From NCBI GenBank assembly GCA_033557465.1, contig CM066037.1, positions 515,212,686 to 515,276,685 of the forward strand: a DNA stretch of 64,000 nt. The letters are read 5' to 3'. Shown one piece after another: positions 10,500 through 21,805 of the stretch (positions within the stretch are counted from its first letter, which is position 1; each line of letters opens with the position of its first letter). The translations under genes were made by a program, and so were the position numbers. The DNA is from Ichthyophis bannanicus (taxonomy: Eukaryota; Chordata; Amphibia; Gymnophiona; Ichthyophiidae). Below the pieces are notes generated by a model. It did no database searches. It worked only from the letters and a program-made list of their open reading frames with translations, and was not told where the DNA came from.

Positions 10500-12055
10500 C
10501 TGAAAAAAAGTATGCATAGAAATAATTATTAATCTTAGAAATTAAGGAAACTACTGGGGTGGTGGATATCTTCTATGTTTTTGATGCCCCATTGCCAAAG
10601 AAAAGTCTCACGCTTGTCTTTGTGCGGTTAGAGAGGTGATATGGCATATTGATGCATTAAACAAAGAATTACCATCTCTTTTACATAGGATGTCAGTCGG
10701 TAGCAGGGCTCGACTTTCTCCTATGGGCTATTGTAATAAGATTCCAAACTGTCCTTCATGAATTAACAGCTGTTGTTTAAAATTACCTCTGTATTCATCT
10801 GACTGCCTAACAGTTCCCTAAAATAATCTCATGTGAAGAGTCAGCTCTTTCAAACCTTGAGGCGTAAATAGAAGGTGATAATCTTTTGAGTGAGAAAATC
10901 ATTTCAAGGCATTTGGAATATAACATCTCCCAAAATAATTTTTCCCAAAGAGAATGCTTAAGAATATTTACTTACAAATTGGATGATACAATGGGGTTAG
11001 TGTTCAGCAGCTTCAGGCGTGGATAATTTATAGGTATATTTTTATGCTTATTTTCAGTCAAGTTATGCATTCAACTACGACCACAGCAAAGCTGGCATAA
11101 CTTTGTACAGATAACTTATCGGTATAAAGGGAGGCTACTGTATTTCTACAGTCACTTAAATGGATAAGTTACCAGAGACTAGTGAATATAGCCATTCTCC
11201 ATATAACTTTATATCCCAATCCTGTCCCGGTTTAAATGAATAACTTTTGGCCATAGAGAAGGTAATTTTATATGAATTATGCAAAATTACACACTGTCAA
11301 CACATCTAAATCATTTCTTTTCCGTGACTACACGCACAAATGGGCCTTCGCATGTGTACTTCAGTTGCGTGCTATTCTATAAGTATGCACATCGGTGAGG
11401 GGCAGAGTGCAGGTGGACCACAAATTTACATGTGAAAGTTATAAAACAACATCTGCACGTTCTTTACAAAACTAAGCATGCACATTTAAGTCAAGTCTAG
11501 GCTATGATTTACGCATCTATATTAGAAAGAAAAATAGATGCTGTTTTTCTTTCTAAAGTAGACGTGATTTATGAGTGTTGGAATGCTCATTAAACTGGGT
11601 GACCCTCTATAAAATTACTCTCATGACAACATACACACCCAAACGTTATGTAATGTTTGTATCAGCAGTCAAAGCCAGCACCCTAATAATATTTGTTTTA
11701 CTGTTAATATGTATTTTTTTAATATTAGGTCATGTAGCACATTAATTATGTTTTCTACTGGCATGAGCTCCACAGGTGAGAAAACTAAGGGCCCTTTATT
11801 CCTGATGACAGCGGCTAGCACGACGACAGCAGCTAGCTGCCACCACTGAACTCTGGTTATGGGAATATACCACAACACTGTGAACAGACTATGCGGTTTA
11901 CAATTTTTTTTTCAAAAAACATAGAAGGAAAAAAAGAAAGGAACTCCAATCATAGTAGACAGAAAAGGAGTGACGAGTAAGTTCAGCAATAGTCAAAAAC
12001 CTAGAGAAGGTAGCATCCGAAGGAAGGGGGCATAAAGAAATGTTATCCGCACTAT
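10500..12055. other. NAV3 intron, no gene seen
   Basis: AT-rich intron. Around 11560-11660 there is a MITE-like segment (CATTAAACTGGGTGACC, CTATAAAATTACTCTCATG) that recurs near 17620 and 63580. Nothing coding was found. Confidence 0.45.
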
Positions 12056-13790
12056 TAAAATTACACTCTCAGTATGGGAGGGGTTTGAGCTCCCAGATAT
12101 TTAAGGCCGGGGCCATATCTGGGCTCCAGCATTATATATCCAGGTTGCCGGAATTGATGCAACCTGGATATATAGTGGATATATCTCCACTTCAAGCATA
12201 ATTAGCAATCAGCAGCAATATTCAGCGCAATTAGCTCTCTCCACTTCTAGCGTAATTAGTGAGCAGCAGCAATATTCAGCAAACATTGAGCCAGAGTTTA
12301 CCAGGTGCCACCCCAGTTAGTATTGGAGCATGCAGCGGCAGCACCCACAGATATTCAGTGACACTAACCACGAATATCCCACTGAGCAGCATTTACCCAG
12401 TTAGTATTGGAGCATGCAGCGGCGGCACCCACAGATATTCAGTGACACTAACCACGAATATCCCACTGAGCAGCATTTACCCAGTTAGTACTGGAGCATG
12501 CAGCGGCGGCACCCACAGATATTCAGTGACACTAACCACGAATATCCCACTGAGCAGCATTTACCCAGTTAGTATTGGAGCATGCAGCGGCAGCACCCAC
12601 AGATATTCAGTGACACTAACCACGAATATCCCACTGAGCAGCATTTACCCAGTTAGTATTGGAGCATGCAGCGGCAGCACCCACAGATATTCAGTGACAT
12701 TAACCACGAATATCCCACTGAGCAGCATTTACCCAGTTAGTACTGGAGCATGCAGCGGCAGCACCCACAGATATTCAGTGACACTAACCACAAATATCCC
12801 ACTGAGCAGCATTTACCCAGTTAGTATTGGAGCATGCAGCGGCGGCACCCACAGATATTCAGTGACACTAACCACGAATATCCCACTGAGCAGCATTTAC
12901 CCAGTTAGTATTGGAGCATGCAGCGGCGGCACCCCCAGATATTCAGCGACACTAACCACGAATATCCCTCTGAGCAGCATTTACCCAGTTAGTATTGGGG
13001 CATGCAGCGGCGGCACCCACAGATATTCAGTGACACTAACCACGAATATCCCACTGAGCAGTATTTACACAGTTAGTACTGGAGCATGCAGCGGCGGCAC
13101 CCACAGATATTCAGTGACACTAAGCACGAATATCCCACTGAGCAGCATTTACCCAGTTTGTATTGGAGCATGCAGAGGCGGCAACCACAGATATTCAGTG
13201 ATACTAATCACGAATATCCCACTGAGCAGCATTTACCCAGTTAGTATTTGAGCATGAAGCGGCGGCACCCGCAGATATTCAGTGACACTAACCACGAATA
13301 TCCTACTGAGCAGCATTTACCCAGTTAGTATTGGAGCATGCAGTGGCAGCACCCCCAGATATTCAGTGACACTAACCACGAATATCCCACTGAGCAGCAT
13401 TTACCCAGTTAGTATTGGAGCATGCAGTGGCGGCACCCACAGATATTGACACTAACCACGAATATCCCACTGAGCAGCATTTACCCAGTTAGTATTGGAG
13501 CATGCAACGGCAGAACCCACAGATATTCAGTGACACTAATCACGAATATCCCACTGAGCAGCATTTACCCAGTTAGTACTGGAGCATGCAGCGGCGGCAC
13601 CCAGAGATATTCAGTGACACTAACCACGAATATCCCACTGAGCAGCATTTACCGAGTTAGTATTGGAGCATGCAGCGGCAGCACCCACAGATATTCAGTG
13701 ACACTAACCACGAATATCCCACTGAGCAGCATTTACCCAGTTTGCAGATCTGCAAACCATGTAAATGCCTTTGAATATTCCATATTCACT
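12056..13790 (+). repeat. Dispersed ATATTCAG repeat containing an expanded array
   Basis: A member of an interspersed family recognised by GGCCATATCTGG, CTCCAGCATT and frequent ATATTCAG words. Its right end (AAACCATGTAAATGCCTTTGA) is shared with the neighbouring copy ending near 14310. Between the two ends lies the 84-bp array at 12312-13739. Confidence 0.6.
12312..13739 (+). repeat. Tandem array, 17 units of 84 bp
   Basis: Seventeen units beginning CCCAGTTAGTATTGGAGCATG and ending GAGCAGCATTTA. Unit starts run 12312, 12396 and so on to 13736. The total matches 17 x 84 minus one 4-bp deletion in unit 14 (near 13447). Units differ by a few substitutions. Because 84 is divisible by three, one frame stays open for 330 residues, until a G to T change makes a stop near 13249. 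A second open run follows. This looks like a by-product of the repeat, not a gene. Confidence 0.92.
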
Positions 13791-13949
13791 TTCACCCTTA
13801 TGGGGAAGGCACTTTGTGTAAACATTCTGTCAGCTGCAATGAGCATTATTTGGAAAGCTGGGCAAAGAATAAAAGGAAATTAGTACTATTATGACAGTCA
13901 AAAAGGCTTCTGCTGTTGCTTGGTTTTCCAATGGAAGTCATAAGCTACT

Positions 13950-14312
13950 GTATGTTTTAAGAACAATTATGTCCCCCTAAAGACCTTGGCAGGAGGTACT
14001 TTCAGCAGTGGCAGTGCCCAGCATTATTAAAGCAGCTGGCCATTGCCACCTTAACTTTGCACTGGATATTCAATGCTGGGATCATATCTGTTTAGCTGTC
14101 CTAAAGATACCTGAGCAGCGGCTGAATATCGTTGTGCATGGTTTACCCATGGTGCCACACTAAGCACTTTGCATCGTGGTGTTTAGCAGCCCAAACCATG
14201 AATATTTAGTGGCACGAACTGGGCTAGTGTCTGTGAATATCCTGGTGAGCAGCATTTATGCAGTTTTCAGGACCGCAAATCACGTAAATGCCTTTGACTA
14301 TCCCCCCCCCCC
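13950..14312 (+). repeat. Dispersed ATATTCAG repeat, unexpanded copy
   Basis: Has the same right end as the array-bearing copy (GTGAATATCCTGGTGAGCAGCATTTA then CAAATCACGTAAATGCCTTTGA), but only one unit-like segment instead of seventeen. It shows what the array probably grew from. Confidence 0.6.
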
Positions 14313-14368
14313 CCTACTTTATGATTTTCTGTAGTACATTTTTCTCTTTCCACAAACATTCAAGTCAT

Positions 14369-14650
14369 GGAGTGGAATGGCCTAGTGGTTGGGGCAAGGT
14401 ACTTCAGGCCAGAAGGTCAGGGGTTCAAATCCCACTAGAGGACAGCAACCTTGGGCCAGAAGGACTGGGGTTTCTAGTCCCACAGGTGCTCCTTGTGGTC
14501 TTGGGCAAGCCACTTAACCCTCCATAGCCCATGTTTCCTGTAAAATAGTTATCTCCAAGTTATAATGCCCTGTTCAATGTAATTTCAGTTTGTTCAATGT
14601 AAACTGCACTGATGCAGAATAGCATGGTATATAAGAAAATATAAATAAAC
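14369..14650 (+). mobile_element. tRNA-derived SINE with LINE-like tail (copy 3)
   Basis: The best-preserved SINE copy. It has A-box-like TGGCCTAGTGG and a B box GGGGTTCAAATCCC, the shared middle domain, and an ATGGTATATAAGAAAATATAAATAAAC end. Confidence 0.85.
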
Positions 14651-15848
14651 AGAGATGCCTGCAGGGGGAGCAAGAATATCATTTGCCCCTCCTTGATTTT
14701 AATCACTACTTGCTTTTGTTATTATTTTTATGATGTCTTTTGTATATCTCTACTCCACCTGCCACACCACTATATGACCATAATACTAGCATTGTATTTT
14801 CTCCCTGCACCATTTTTTGAAGCGTCCATGCTGCTGGTACACTAGAAATATGTCCCCGAGCCTGTCAACCCACTAGTGGTGGGGGCAGAAAGAGTGAACT
14901 GGGTCCAGCAATTTCCTCACACTCATTTTGGCTTCTGACTCCACAGCCCCAGCAAGCACATTACTGGCCCAAAGCTTGAAATTGACACTGTACTACTGCC
15001 ATTGAGCCATGTTGCTGGTCAGCAGCCATTTTCAATATAATGGATATCATCTGAACAACTAACCTGTTTTTAGGAAATAAAAATCATAACATTAAAGAGA
15101 CAATGAACAGCTTCTGAAGTCACAATACTGAAGAAAACTAAAAGTGTTGATAGGATCACATGGTATGTCTGAGAATCCAGAATTAATCAAGAATTAGAAA
15201 TAGAACTCTCAAATGCCTAGATTATTCTAAAATTACACTGGAGAACAGACAGGTATTTGTTGTATTCGAGAGCTGGTGCTGAACTGTTATTGATAGCCAA
15301 CCCAAAGTCTTTTCATACCATCTGGCCATTTTCAGCTGTGCTACCAGACGTTATTACTTCATCTAAGAACATGGGGCTAGGTTTATATACACACAATAGC
15401 AACTATTATACTACACAACCACCATCGGCTTGCCTGTCTTCTTGCTACTAGGAGTCAATATATCTCATGCCAGATTCCAATGCGGGCAACAAGGGCACCA
15501 AGAACTCCTGGCACTGAGAGGATTAAGGACGGGTTAGTCGTATGTTGTGGTTGGCCAGTCAGTGAAAGCTATTTATTCAGCCACTGGAAAGGGATTAAGT
15601 GGAACCCATTTCAGTCACCTGGAAGTACGGACCAGCCTAATCACAGTAGCTTCTGCAAGCATAAACCTTCGTTCTGCGCTCAGGCTTCGTCTATGGGTTG
15701 TGAGAGCTATTTCAGCAGATTTCTCCGCTCTAGTCAGCCTGAGAGGAGAAGCCTGGATGGAAATTAAACCAAGATTTCCAAATTAGCCTTTAGAACACTG
15801 ACTACTGGGCTAATTATGTTCTTATGACAAGCAGCATGGAATCTGCAT
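14651..15848. other. NAV3 intron, no gene seen
   Basis: Unique-looking intronic DNA. Short open frames around 15480-15780 have no recognisable motif and no splice context. Confidence 0.4.
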
Positions 15849-16016
15849 ATTTATTTATTTATTTACAGTCTCTTCTATACCGCGCTATTCAACATCAGTG
15901 CGGTTATCTTTTGGAAACCTGACAGGTACTTGTGACCTAGATTGGCCACTGTTGGAAACAGGATTCTGGTCTATATGGACACTTAGTCTGACCCAGTACA
16001 GCATATCTTATGTTCT
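15849..16016. mobile_element. L2 tail (reverse) next to a solo CR1 3' tail (forward)
   Basis: TTTATTTATTTATTTA then CTATACCGCGC at 15849-15900 is the reversed end of an L2-like element. The following TTTTGGAAACCTGACAGGTAC ... CACTGTTGGAAACAGG at about 15910-16015 is the CR1 3' tail seen elsewhere. Confidence 0.55.
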
Positions 16017-16168
16017 TGATTGATGATTAGAAAAACTAATATTGCTAGAGAACCTGAAGTACAATGATGGTGTACTAATGAGAATATAGCAGTATTCATT
16101 CTTCATTACTGTAAATATAAAACTAACAAATTAGAACTAACAAACTAACAAACTAGGTGCATTCATAC

Positions 16169-16343
16169 CTGATGTTACTGAGTCTGCGATGTTCAAGTTA
16201 TTCAAAGAAAGCCCCAGAGACTGGCGTGAGGATGAGCAGGAGGAGGTATTTGAAGAGTCTAATGAAGGCTGAGCTGCCTTTGCAGGATTTCCAGTTTCTG
16301 CCTTTAACCGGTCATTTTCAGCTTTCAAGATTTCAATTTCATT
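16169..16343 (-). CDS. NAV3: NAV3 exon: end of coiled coil and Ser-rich segment
   Basis: This 175-nt coding exon of neuron navigator 3 has 58 codons plus the first base of a split Asp codon. The acceptor is TATCTTTTAG and the donor is TCAG|GTATGA. The product starts NEIEILKAENDRLKAETGN, which completes the coiled coil, then has a Ser-rich segment (SSNTSSCSSSRQ) and the conserved SLGLSLNNLNI motif. The EILKAENDRLKAETGN and SLGLSLNNLNI segments are characteristic of NAV3. The middle (AKAAQPSLDSS) diverges from the mammalian sequence I recall, as expected for a disordered linker. An in-frame ATG lies within the exon but there is no reason to treat it as a start, since the exon is spliced in from both sides. 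Confidence 0.95.
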
Positions 16344-16454
16344 CTAAAAGATAACCCAAAATCAAAACACTGGGGTGTTATGCCTCAGAAAGTGCTCGTG
16401 ATTCTGCTGCTCTGTAAGTTGTCTATCTGTACCCATAGTATTGCTTCCCACTCA

Positions 16455-16560
16455 AGAACTGGAGATCTGGCCTAGTGTTTATAACTGCAGGTTGAGACCC
16501 AGTGATGGGAGGGTACAAATCCCACGTCCCTTACTCCTTGTGACTTAACCTTCTACTGCA
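16455..16560 (+). mobile_element. Possible old tRNA-derived SINE fragment
   Basis: CTGGCCTAGTGTTTATAACTG followed by GGGTACAAATCCCACG resembles weak A and B boxes, then CTCCTTGTGACTTAACC resembles the SINE body. Too decayed to assign to a family. Confidence 0.35.
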
Positions 16561-16774
16561 CCAGATACAAGCCGCTCTTGAGCAGGAAAATAACGACTGT
16601 ACCTGAATATAGCACCCCTTGAGCTTGGGTTTGGAAAAGCATGCAATTAAATCCATAAACTCCAACTGAAGGAAAAGATGAGTTTCAAAACTAATTTGAG
16701 GCTTCACCTCTCATGTGCTATGGCCCATCATAATCACGAACTGTGAGGATAAATAAATTATTTCCCGTATCCTT

Positions 16775-17125
16775 ATTGATATTCAGCGGTAGCGGAGGCT
16801 AGTCGCTGAACTCTGAATCTGGATATTCAGTGCCCAGGTCATATCCAGCCACCAGCATTAGATATCCGGGTTAACCAGATAGAGCTGAAGCTTCAATGGT
16901 GGGAGTTAGGTGAGCCTTTCAGATGCCTAACTTTCACTGCTTAGGATAACCAGCTACTGCTGAATATCACCGCTGGCCCATTATCCCCAGTTTCCGCCTT
17001 CCATCTGCCCCCAGATCGTCCCAGCACTAGCCAGCTAGTGTGTGCATGTTCAGTGGTGGCACCCGGGTTATTCTATGGCACTGAGTGGCACAATAGGGCC
17101 ACTGAATATCCCATAGAGCACCAGA
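16775..17125 (+). repeat. Dispersed ATATTCAG repeat
   Basis: Contains TGATATTCAGCGGTAG, CAGGTCATATCCAGCCACC and, at its right, one unit-like segment (GCATGTTCAGTGGTGGCACCC ... CCACTGAATATCCC) similar to a single unit of the 84-bp array. Confidence 0.55.
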
Positions 17126-19184
17126 CAGGTGGGTTTCAGGTCTGCGCCCCACTGTGACTGGAGGAGGTGGGCTATAAATGACATTAAATATAGACATAGC
17201 AACCCAACTACTTTCCAGACTGCCAGATCTTCTCTGATTGGTCATGATACCATTAAGGGGGGCAAAGTTATAACATCATTTTTCACGCATATGTGGCCAC
17301 GCACAGACACAAATGGCCTCATGAAATACCGACTGCTGCAGAAGTGCCTGCATTGACATGAGAACGCATACTTTGTCCACAGGTGAGGCCAGAGGTGCAT
17401 GGTGAAGGCAAAGCATGGGCAAAGTTTGCAAGTGTGTGCATTGATTATTAAACACCTTAATCTCTGCATGCGCTAATGTACTTAACGCATGTTCATTTGT
17501 GCTCACTGTTGAGCAGGTGCAAGCATCTGCACCCACATTTAAGGCACAATCCGTGCTTCCTACACTAGTATTTTACAAAGATGCATAGGTGCCCACGTGT
17601 CTTTATAAAATAGCACCTGAGCTCTTAAACTAGGTGCCCTGTTATAAAATTGCTCTCATAGAGGGCGACTAGGTACAGAAGGTGCATAAGCACCTGTGTT
17701 GCACTTATTTTACAAAAAGGTTTATGCTCTAGGTTTACTCATTTGATTCCTTTCATCCAAGCCAACTTATAAAATTGCCTACTTCATAGCTGTCGTATGG
17801 AGTTACATCTGGTCCAAGGTACATAAGTCCCCACAGCAATCTGTGCATATTGTGCATTTTATAAAATATGTGTGTGTGTCAATCATGCCCCTGTTTCACC
17901 TATTCTCTCTTCCCTTGTTGACACCATTTATCACGTACAAGCAGGTGACATGTTTTCCAAGGACTTACTTTCATGTGTGCATGCACTATAAATACAATAT
18001 AAACATATTTTTTATAATATACCCTGCTGCAATCATGAACCAAAACATGTTAGGTGATTGATTGTTTTCATGCTATTTGTTTCCAATAAATGTTGTTTTT
18101 AATCTTATTAATTTATATTAGAAATGTTCTTATACTGCATTTGCATATACGGTTCATCTGTTCTTCAGTGGGTCCGCTGCTACTCTTTGCTGCAGTGGGA
18201 TGCCTCTCTCTTTGGTTTTGTGCCATTTTATAAGTGTCTGCCTGAGTGCATAAAATTCCGTTCTGCAAGCCCATATCACTAAAGTGTTATTTTGCCAATG
18301 TTAGTTTGGTCTTCTAAACATTTCTGGCATCTCTATGCATACTGCCTCCATCCCCCACCTTAACCACACCCCTTGTACCTACACTTAGGGAAAAAGGATA
18401 GTCAAACTGCATTTTTGCAGGGGGTAAGCACATGTTTAGCTCCTTTAAATCTTTTGATTATTGCTCTCAAATGACTAGTGTATCTCATAAAAAGAAAAGT
18501 CTCTCTCAAACTGACAGAAAAGACACTGATGTTAAAAATATTCATAAACATGGTTCAATCTAGAAAACAGTAAGAAAATATTTATCAGGAATTTATTATT
18601 TAAACTGATAAAGGCTTGTAAACTATAATACAATAAATCTGTTCCCTACTGGACAACTCTCCACATCTCCCCAGTCTGTAGGGCAATTTGTCAGGACCTG
18701 TCACACACTCCATTCCTTTTCTGTACAATACTTTAAAAAAAAAGGTCAGGATAAGGACATGTATGCAAAATATTATAGGCAGAAATCTGTAGGAAACTTC
18801 CCACGGAGTTCAGAAGCCACCTGGAGCCCTGTAACGCTCACGCCAGAGCCAGCCCAACCATTAGGCAAATTAGGTGGCCGCCTAGGACAGCAGCTTCTGG
18901 GGCACAGCAACGAGCAGGACATTCAAAGCTAAACAATAGATTCTGACAGCTGGGGGAGTAGGGGGAGGGCATGAGGCTTGCCTAGGGTGTCAACACCTTG
19001 AACCAACTCCAAGGCCCGCCCTGCTCTGTGCTGTACCGTATTGATCCAGAATCTGCGTGAGCCAGAGACAACGTCTGTCAGGATATCCTGAGCAGTAAAA
19101 GCGTCTAAAGCCATGCTTGGGAGTTTAAGGAAAATAAGCTGGGTGGTTTTGTCTTTTCTTTAGAGCTATCCCCAGCACACTGAC
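17126..19184. other. NAV3 intron, no gene seen
   Basis: Includes MITE-like segments near 17580-17790 (TTATAAAATAGCACC, TTATAAAATTGCTCTCAT). The rest is AT-rich intron. Confidence 0.4.
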
Positions 19185-19338
19185 CTGCATTCTGTTCATG
19201 GCTTCTCGGATCTGGTCGAGATGATGGGCTGAGCTCAGGGCTTCCAGGCGAATGTCTGTCAGCTTTAGTTCTTTCTCCCTTAGCTCGCCCTTCAGCTGAA
19301 GAATGACCTCGGCCTCAGCTTCTGTGCACTCGCAGATT
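19185..19338 (-). CDS. NAV3: NAV3 exon: first half of coiled coil
   Basis: This 154-nt coding exon of neuron navigator 3 has one base completing an Ala codon, then 51 codons. The acceptor is TTCCTTAG and the donor is CAG|GTCAGT. The product begins ICECTEAEAEVILQL and continues with a charged heptad-like stretch including LREKELKLTDIRLEALSS and HHLDQIREAMNRMQ. This is the conserved coiled coil of the navigators, thought to support self-association and cytoskeletal contacts. The ICECTEAEAE opening and the HHLDQIREAMNRMQ ending point to NAV3 rather than NAV2. No stop or frameshift is present. The exon lies between two dispersed-repeat zones, but no repeat enters the coding bases. Confidence 0.96.
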
Positions 19339-19554
19339 CTAAGGAACAGAGGAGGTAGAAAGTAGGCTTAAGATACTAGGATTTGTTTCTTTAAGAAACC
19401 TGCATAGAGAGGTTCTCCAATAACACCACCATGCTAACAGTTAGAAAGCAAATCTTTTCAGTGCAGAGAAGGAAAAAACACTGATAAAGAAAGGATATTC
19501 ATACAGAAATTGGTGCATAGTCAATCAGTTCCTATATAGTATGTGCTCCTTGGA

Positions 19555-19680
19555 CAATTCACGTAACCGCACATTGCCTCGGAAGAAAGGCCTGGCAATC
19601 TACTTCCAGACACACTGCCAAGAAAACCCAGGAGCTGCTGGGTCGCCAGGAGTCAGCATTGACTCAAAGGCACACATTGT
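19555..19680 (+). mobile_element. SINE 3' domain fragment
   Basis: GCCAAGAAAACCCAGGAGCTG followed by GGTCGCCAGGAGTCAGCATTGACTCAAAGGCACAC. It matches the 3' half of the SINE at 45897-46078 and a reversed piece at 28605-28672. It resembles a conserved SINE 3' domain known across vertebrates. I cannot name the family. Confidence 0.6.
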
Positions 19681-19864
19681 ATTTGTATATACTCCATACC
19701 TACTTCTGTTTAAGTTTTAAAGCTCACAGATTTACCAGAGTTGGGTTTTACTTGTTCCTGTCTTTTATTTCATTAGCCCCTTTGCAGTGGTAGTTGGCCA
19801 TACTCAAATTATGCTTGCCTCAGCTGATGTTGCTTTTATGCTGTCCAAATGCAGATATATCTTA

Positions 19865-20270
19865 TTGGGCCAAAATTCAGCTTGTGGCAGTTAGCAGTTT
19901 CTTTAATCGATGGCCACCGCAAGCAAAATATACCAGATATTCAGCGGCCAGGTCCAGATAGTGGCTGCTACTGATTATCCATTTTTGCGACATTTACCCT
20001 CCATCTGGATAGGCCTCTGCAGATAAAGTTAGGACTGTCTTTTTGGAGTCCTAACTTTATCCGCAAAACGTATCCAGATTGTAGCTAAATACAGTCTCTA
20101 TTCAGATAATTCCAGCTCCTCCCCAACTCTGTCCAGGGATTGCTCTGACACTATTTGGATAGTGCTGTGGCAGTCAGAGGAAATGTTAGTGCTGCTGAAT
20201 ATTGCTTTCACAAGGGCTTAGCAGATCGGATAAACCCTTTTGAATATTGAGCCCTAAATATCTTATTCCT
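19865..20270 (+). repeat. Dispersed ATATTCAG repeat with internal hairpin
   Basis: The ends (TTGGGCCAAAATTCAGC and the reverse complement of TGAATATTGAGCCCTAA) are loosely inverted. A 15-bp perfect stem (GATAAAGTTAGGACT with its complement, loop of 10) sits at 20022-20061. Confidence 0.5.
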
Positions 20271-20875
20271 CCAAATGCTAGATGGCATCCCATCTCCATT
20301 CCCTTTTCATAATCACTTCCTATGGGCAATCTTAATTTATCCCAGTATAAATGACCATACAATAGATTTGTCCTACTTGATTACAAAGGCCGTCAAAGAT
20401 TTCACCAATCTATGTAAATATTTTAGGCAGGATCATAAAAGCTGAACAATGCGAAAACCCACAGAAAAAACGTTATTTCAACTGGGAAAACAGTGATACA
20501 GATGCATCAAAAAATGACATCAGTCTCTAGATACTCCTGTTTATCCTAACATGGTCTGCAGTGCCAGCATCAGCCCTGGGTCAGTTTTGAATGCTGGCAG
20601 TGATTTGGATTTTTTAAGCACCCGACGTATGCATATTCAATACCACTATACAGAGAGTTGGGGGCCCTGACTATACGCAGAATGTGGTTATTGCCACCGG
20701 TTATAAGAATAGGTTTGACATTTATCCACTGTATTATAACTAAGCAGTTTAATTGAGCACTGCTTTCGCAGCACTTACATGCACAGATGCTTCTGTATAG
20801 CCAGTCGCTTTGCCCTCAGTTTGGACGGATAATGCCACGGTGGATAGAGAGATTTTCAGCTGCACTATCTATGTG

Positions 20876-21013
20876 GAGGGTAATTCTATAAACTCACGCA
20901 CAGTTAACGTGCATTGCCAGCTGCAAATGTGGGGCCTATTCTATAAAGTACAGTATGAATGCAGTTTACCTAGGCGCGTAACTTTCCATGTGCCCTTTAT
21001 AGAATCAGGCCCT
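20876..21013. repeat. Short MITE-like repeat
   Basis: Begins GGAGGGTAATTCTATAAAC and ends TTTATAGAATCAGGCCCTAG, giving imperfect inverted ends over about 138 bp. No coding capacity. Confidence 0.45.
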
Positions 21014-21040
21014 AGGAGTCACCACCGAGGAAAAGGATGT

Positions 21041-21392
21041 AGGGGCATGTTTACTAATCCCCATGCTAGTAAAGCGGTTTTGGGCTGCATTACTAGCGTG
21101 GATCAATGCGCTAGATGCAGGGGGACTGAGACAGCTCAAGGTGTTAATACTGCTGTGGGGCGCAACTACCAGCACCCATTGTGCTGGCGGTAGTTGCCCC
21201 CTGCCAAGCGCCAGCAGCACAGGCTTTCAAAGTCAATGCTAGCAGCGCTGCAGTGGGAATGCCCATTCCTCGCTCAGGTGCCACCCATACATATGTCGTC
21301 TGGTGTGTGCTCAGTGCTACTTTTCATGCGATACCAAAAATGCATGCTACTCCTGCGCTCCCCAGTTAGCACGCTTTAGTAAACATGCCCCT
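21041..21392. mobile_element. MITE-like copy of the GTTTACTAA TIR family
   Basis: About 352 bp with ends AGGGGCATGTTTACTAA and its inverse TTAGTAAACATGCCCCT. It interrupts a CR1 frame between GATGT and CGGTGTC. The uninterrupted codons would read straight across, so no target duplication is apparent. No protein is encoded. Related to the long elements at 32825-45309 and 50564-54365. Confidence 0.75.
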
Positions 21393-21805
21393 CGGTGTCA
21401 TTGTGGATATGGCAGCAGCCAGAAAAGCAAACAGAATGTTGGGAATTATTAGGAAAGGAATAGAGAATAGAACAAAGGATGACATCATAATGCCTCTGTA
21501 TTGCTTCATGGCATGACCTCACCTTCAGTACTGTATGCAATTCTGGTCTCAAAATCAGAAAAGGTACAGCGAAGGAGGAGCAAAATGACAGAGGATGGAA
21601 CGACTCCCCTAGAGGAAAGGCTAAAGAAGTTAGGGCTCTTCAGCTTGGAGAAGACATGGCCGGAGGGAGATATGACAAACCATAAGTGAAGCGGAATGGA
21701 TAAATGGTTTACTCTTTTGAAAAGTGCAGAATAGAGGACACAACATAAAATTACAAAGTAATACATTTAAAACAAGTAGGAAAAATATTTTTTCTGAACG
21801 CATAC

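Noticed and set aside
12259..13251. 330-residue open frame as a host gene
   Set aside because: It is made of the 84-bp tandem unit and stays open only because 84 is a multiple of three. No promoter or splice context, and the repeat explains it fully.
12312..13739. CRISPR array
   Set aside because: There are no unique spacers between repeats; the units are contiguous. The setting is a vertebrate intron.
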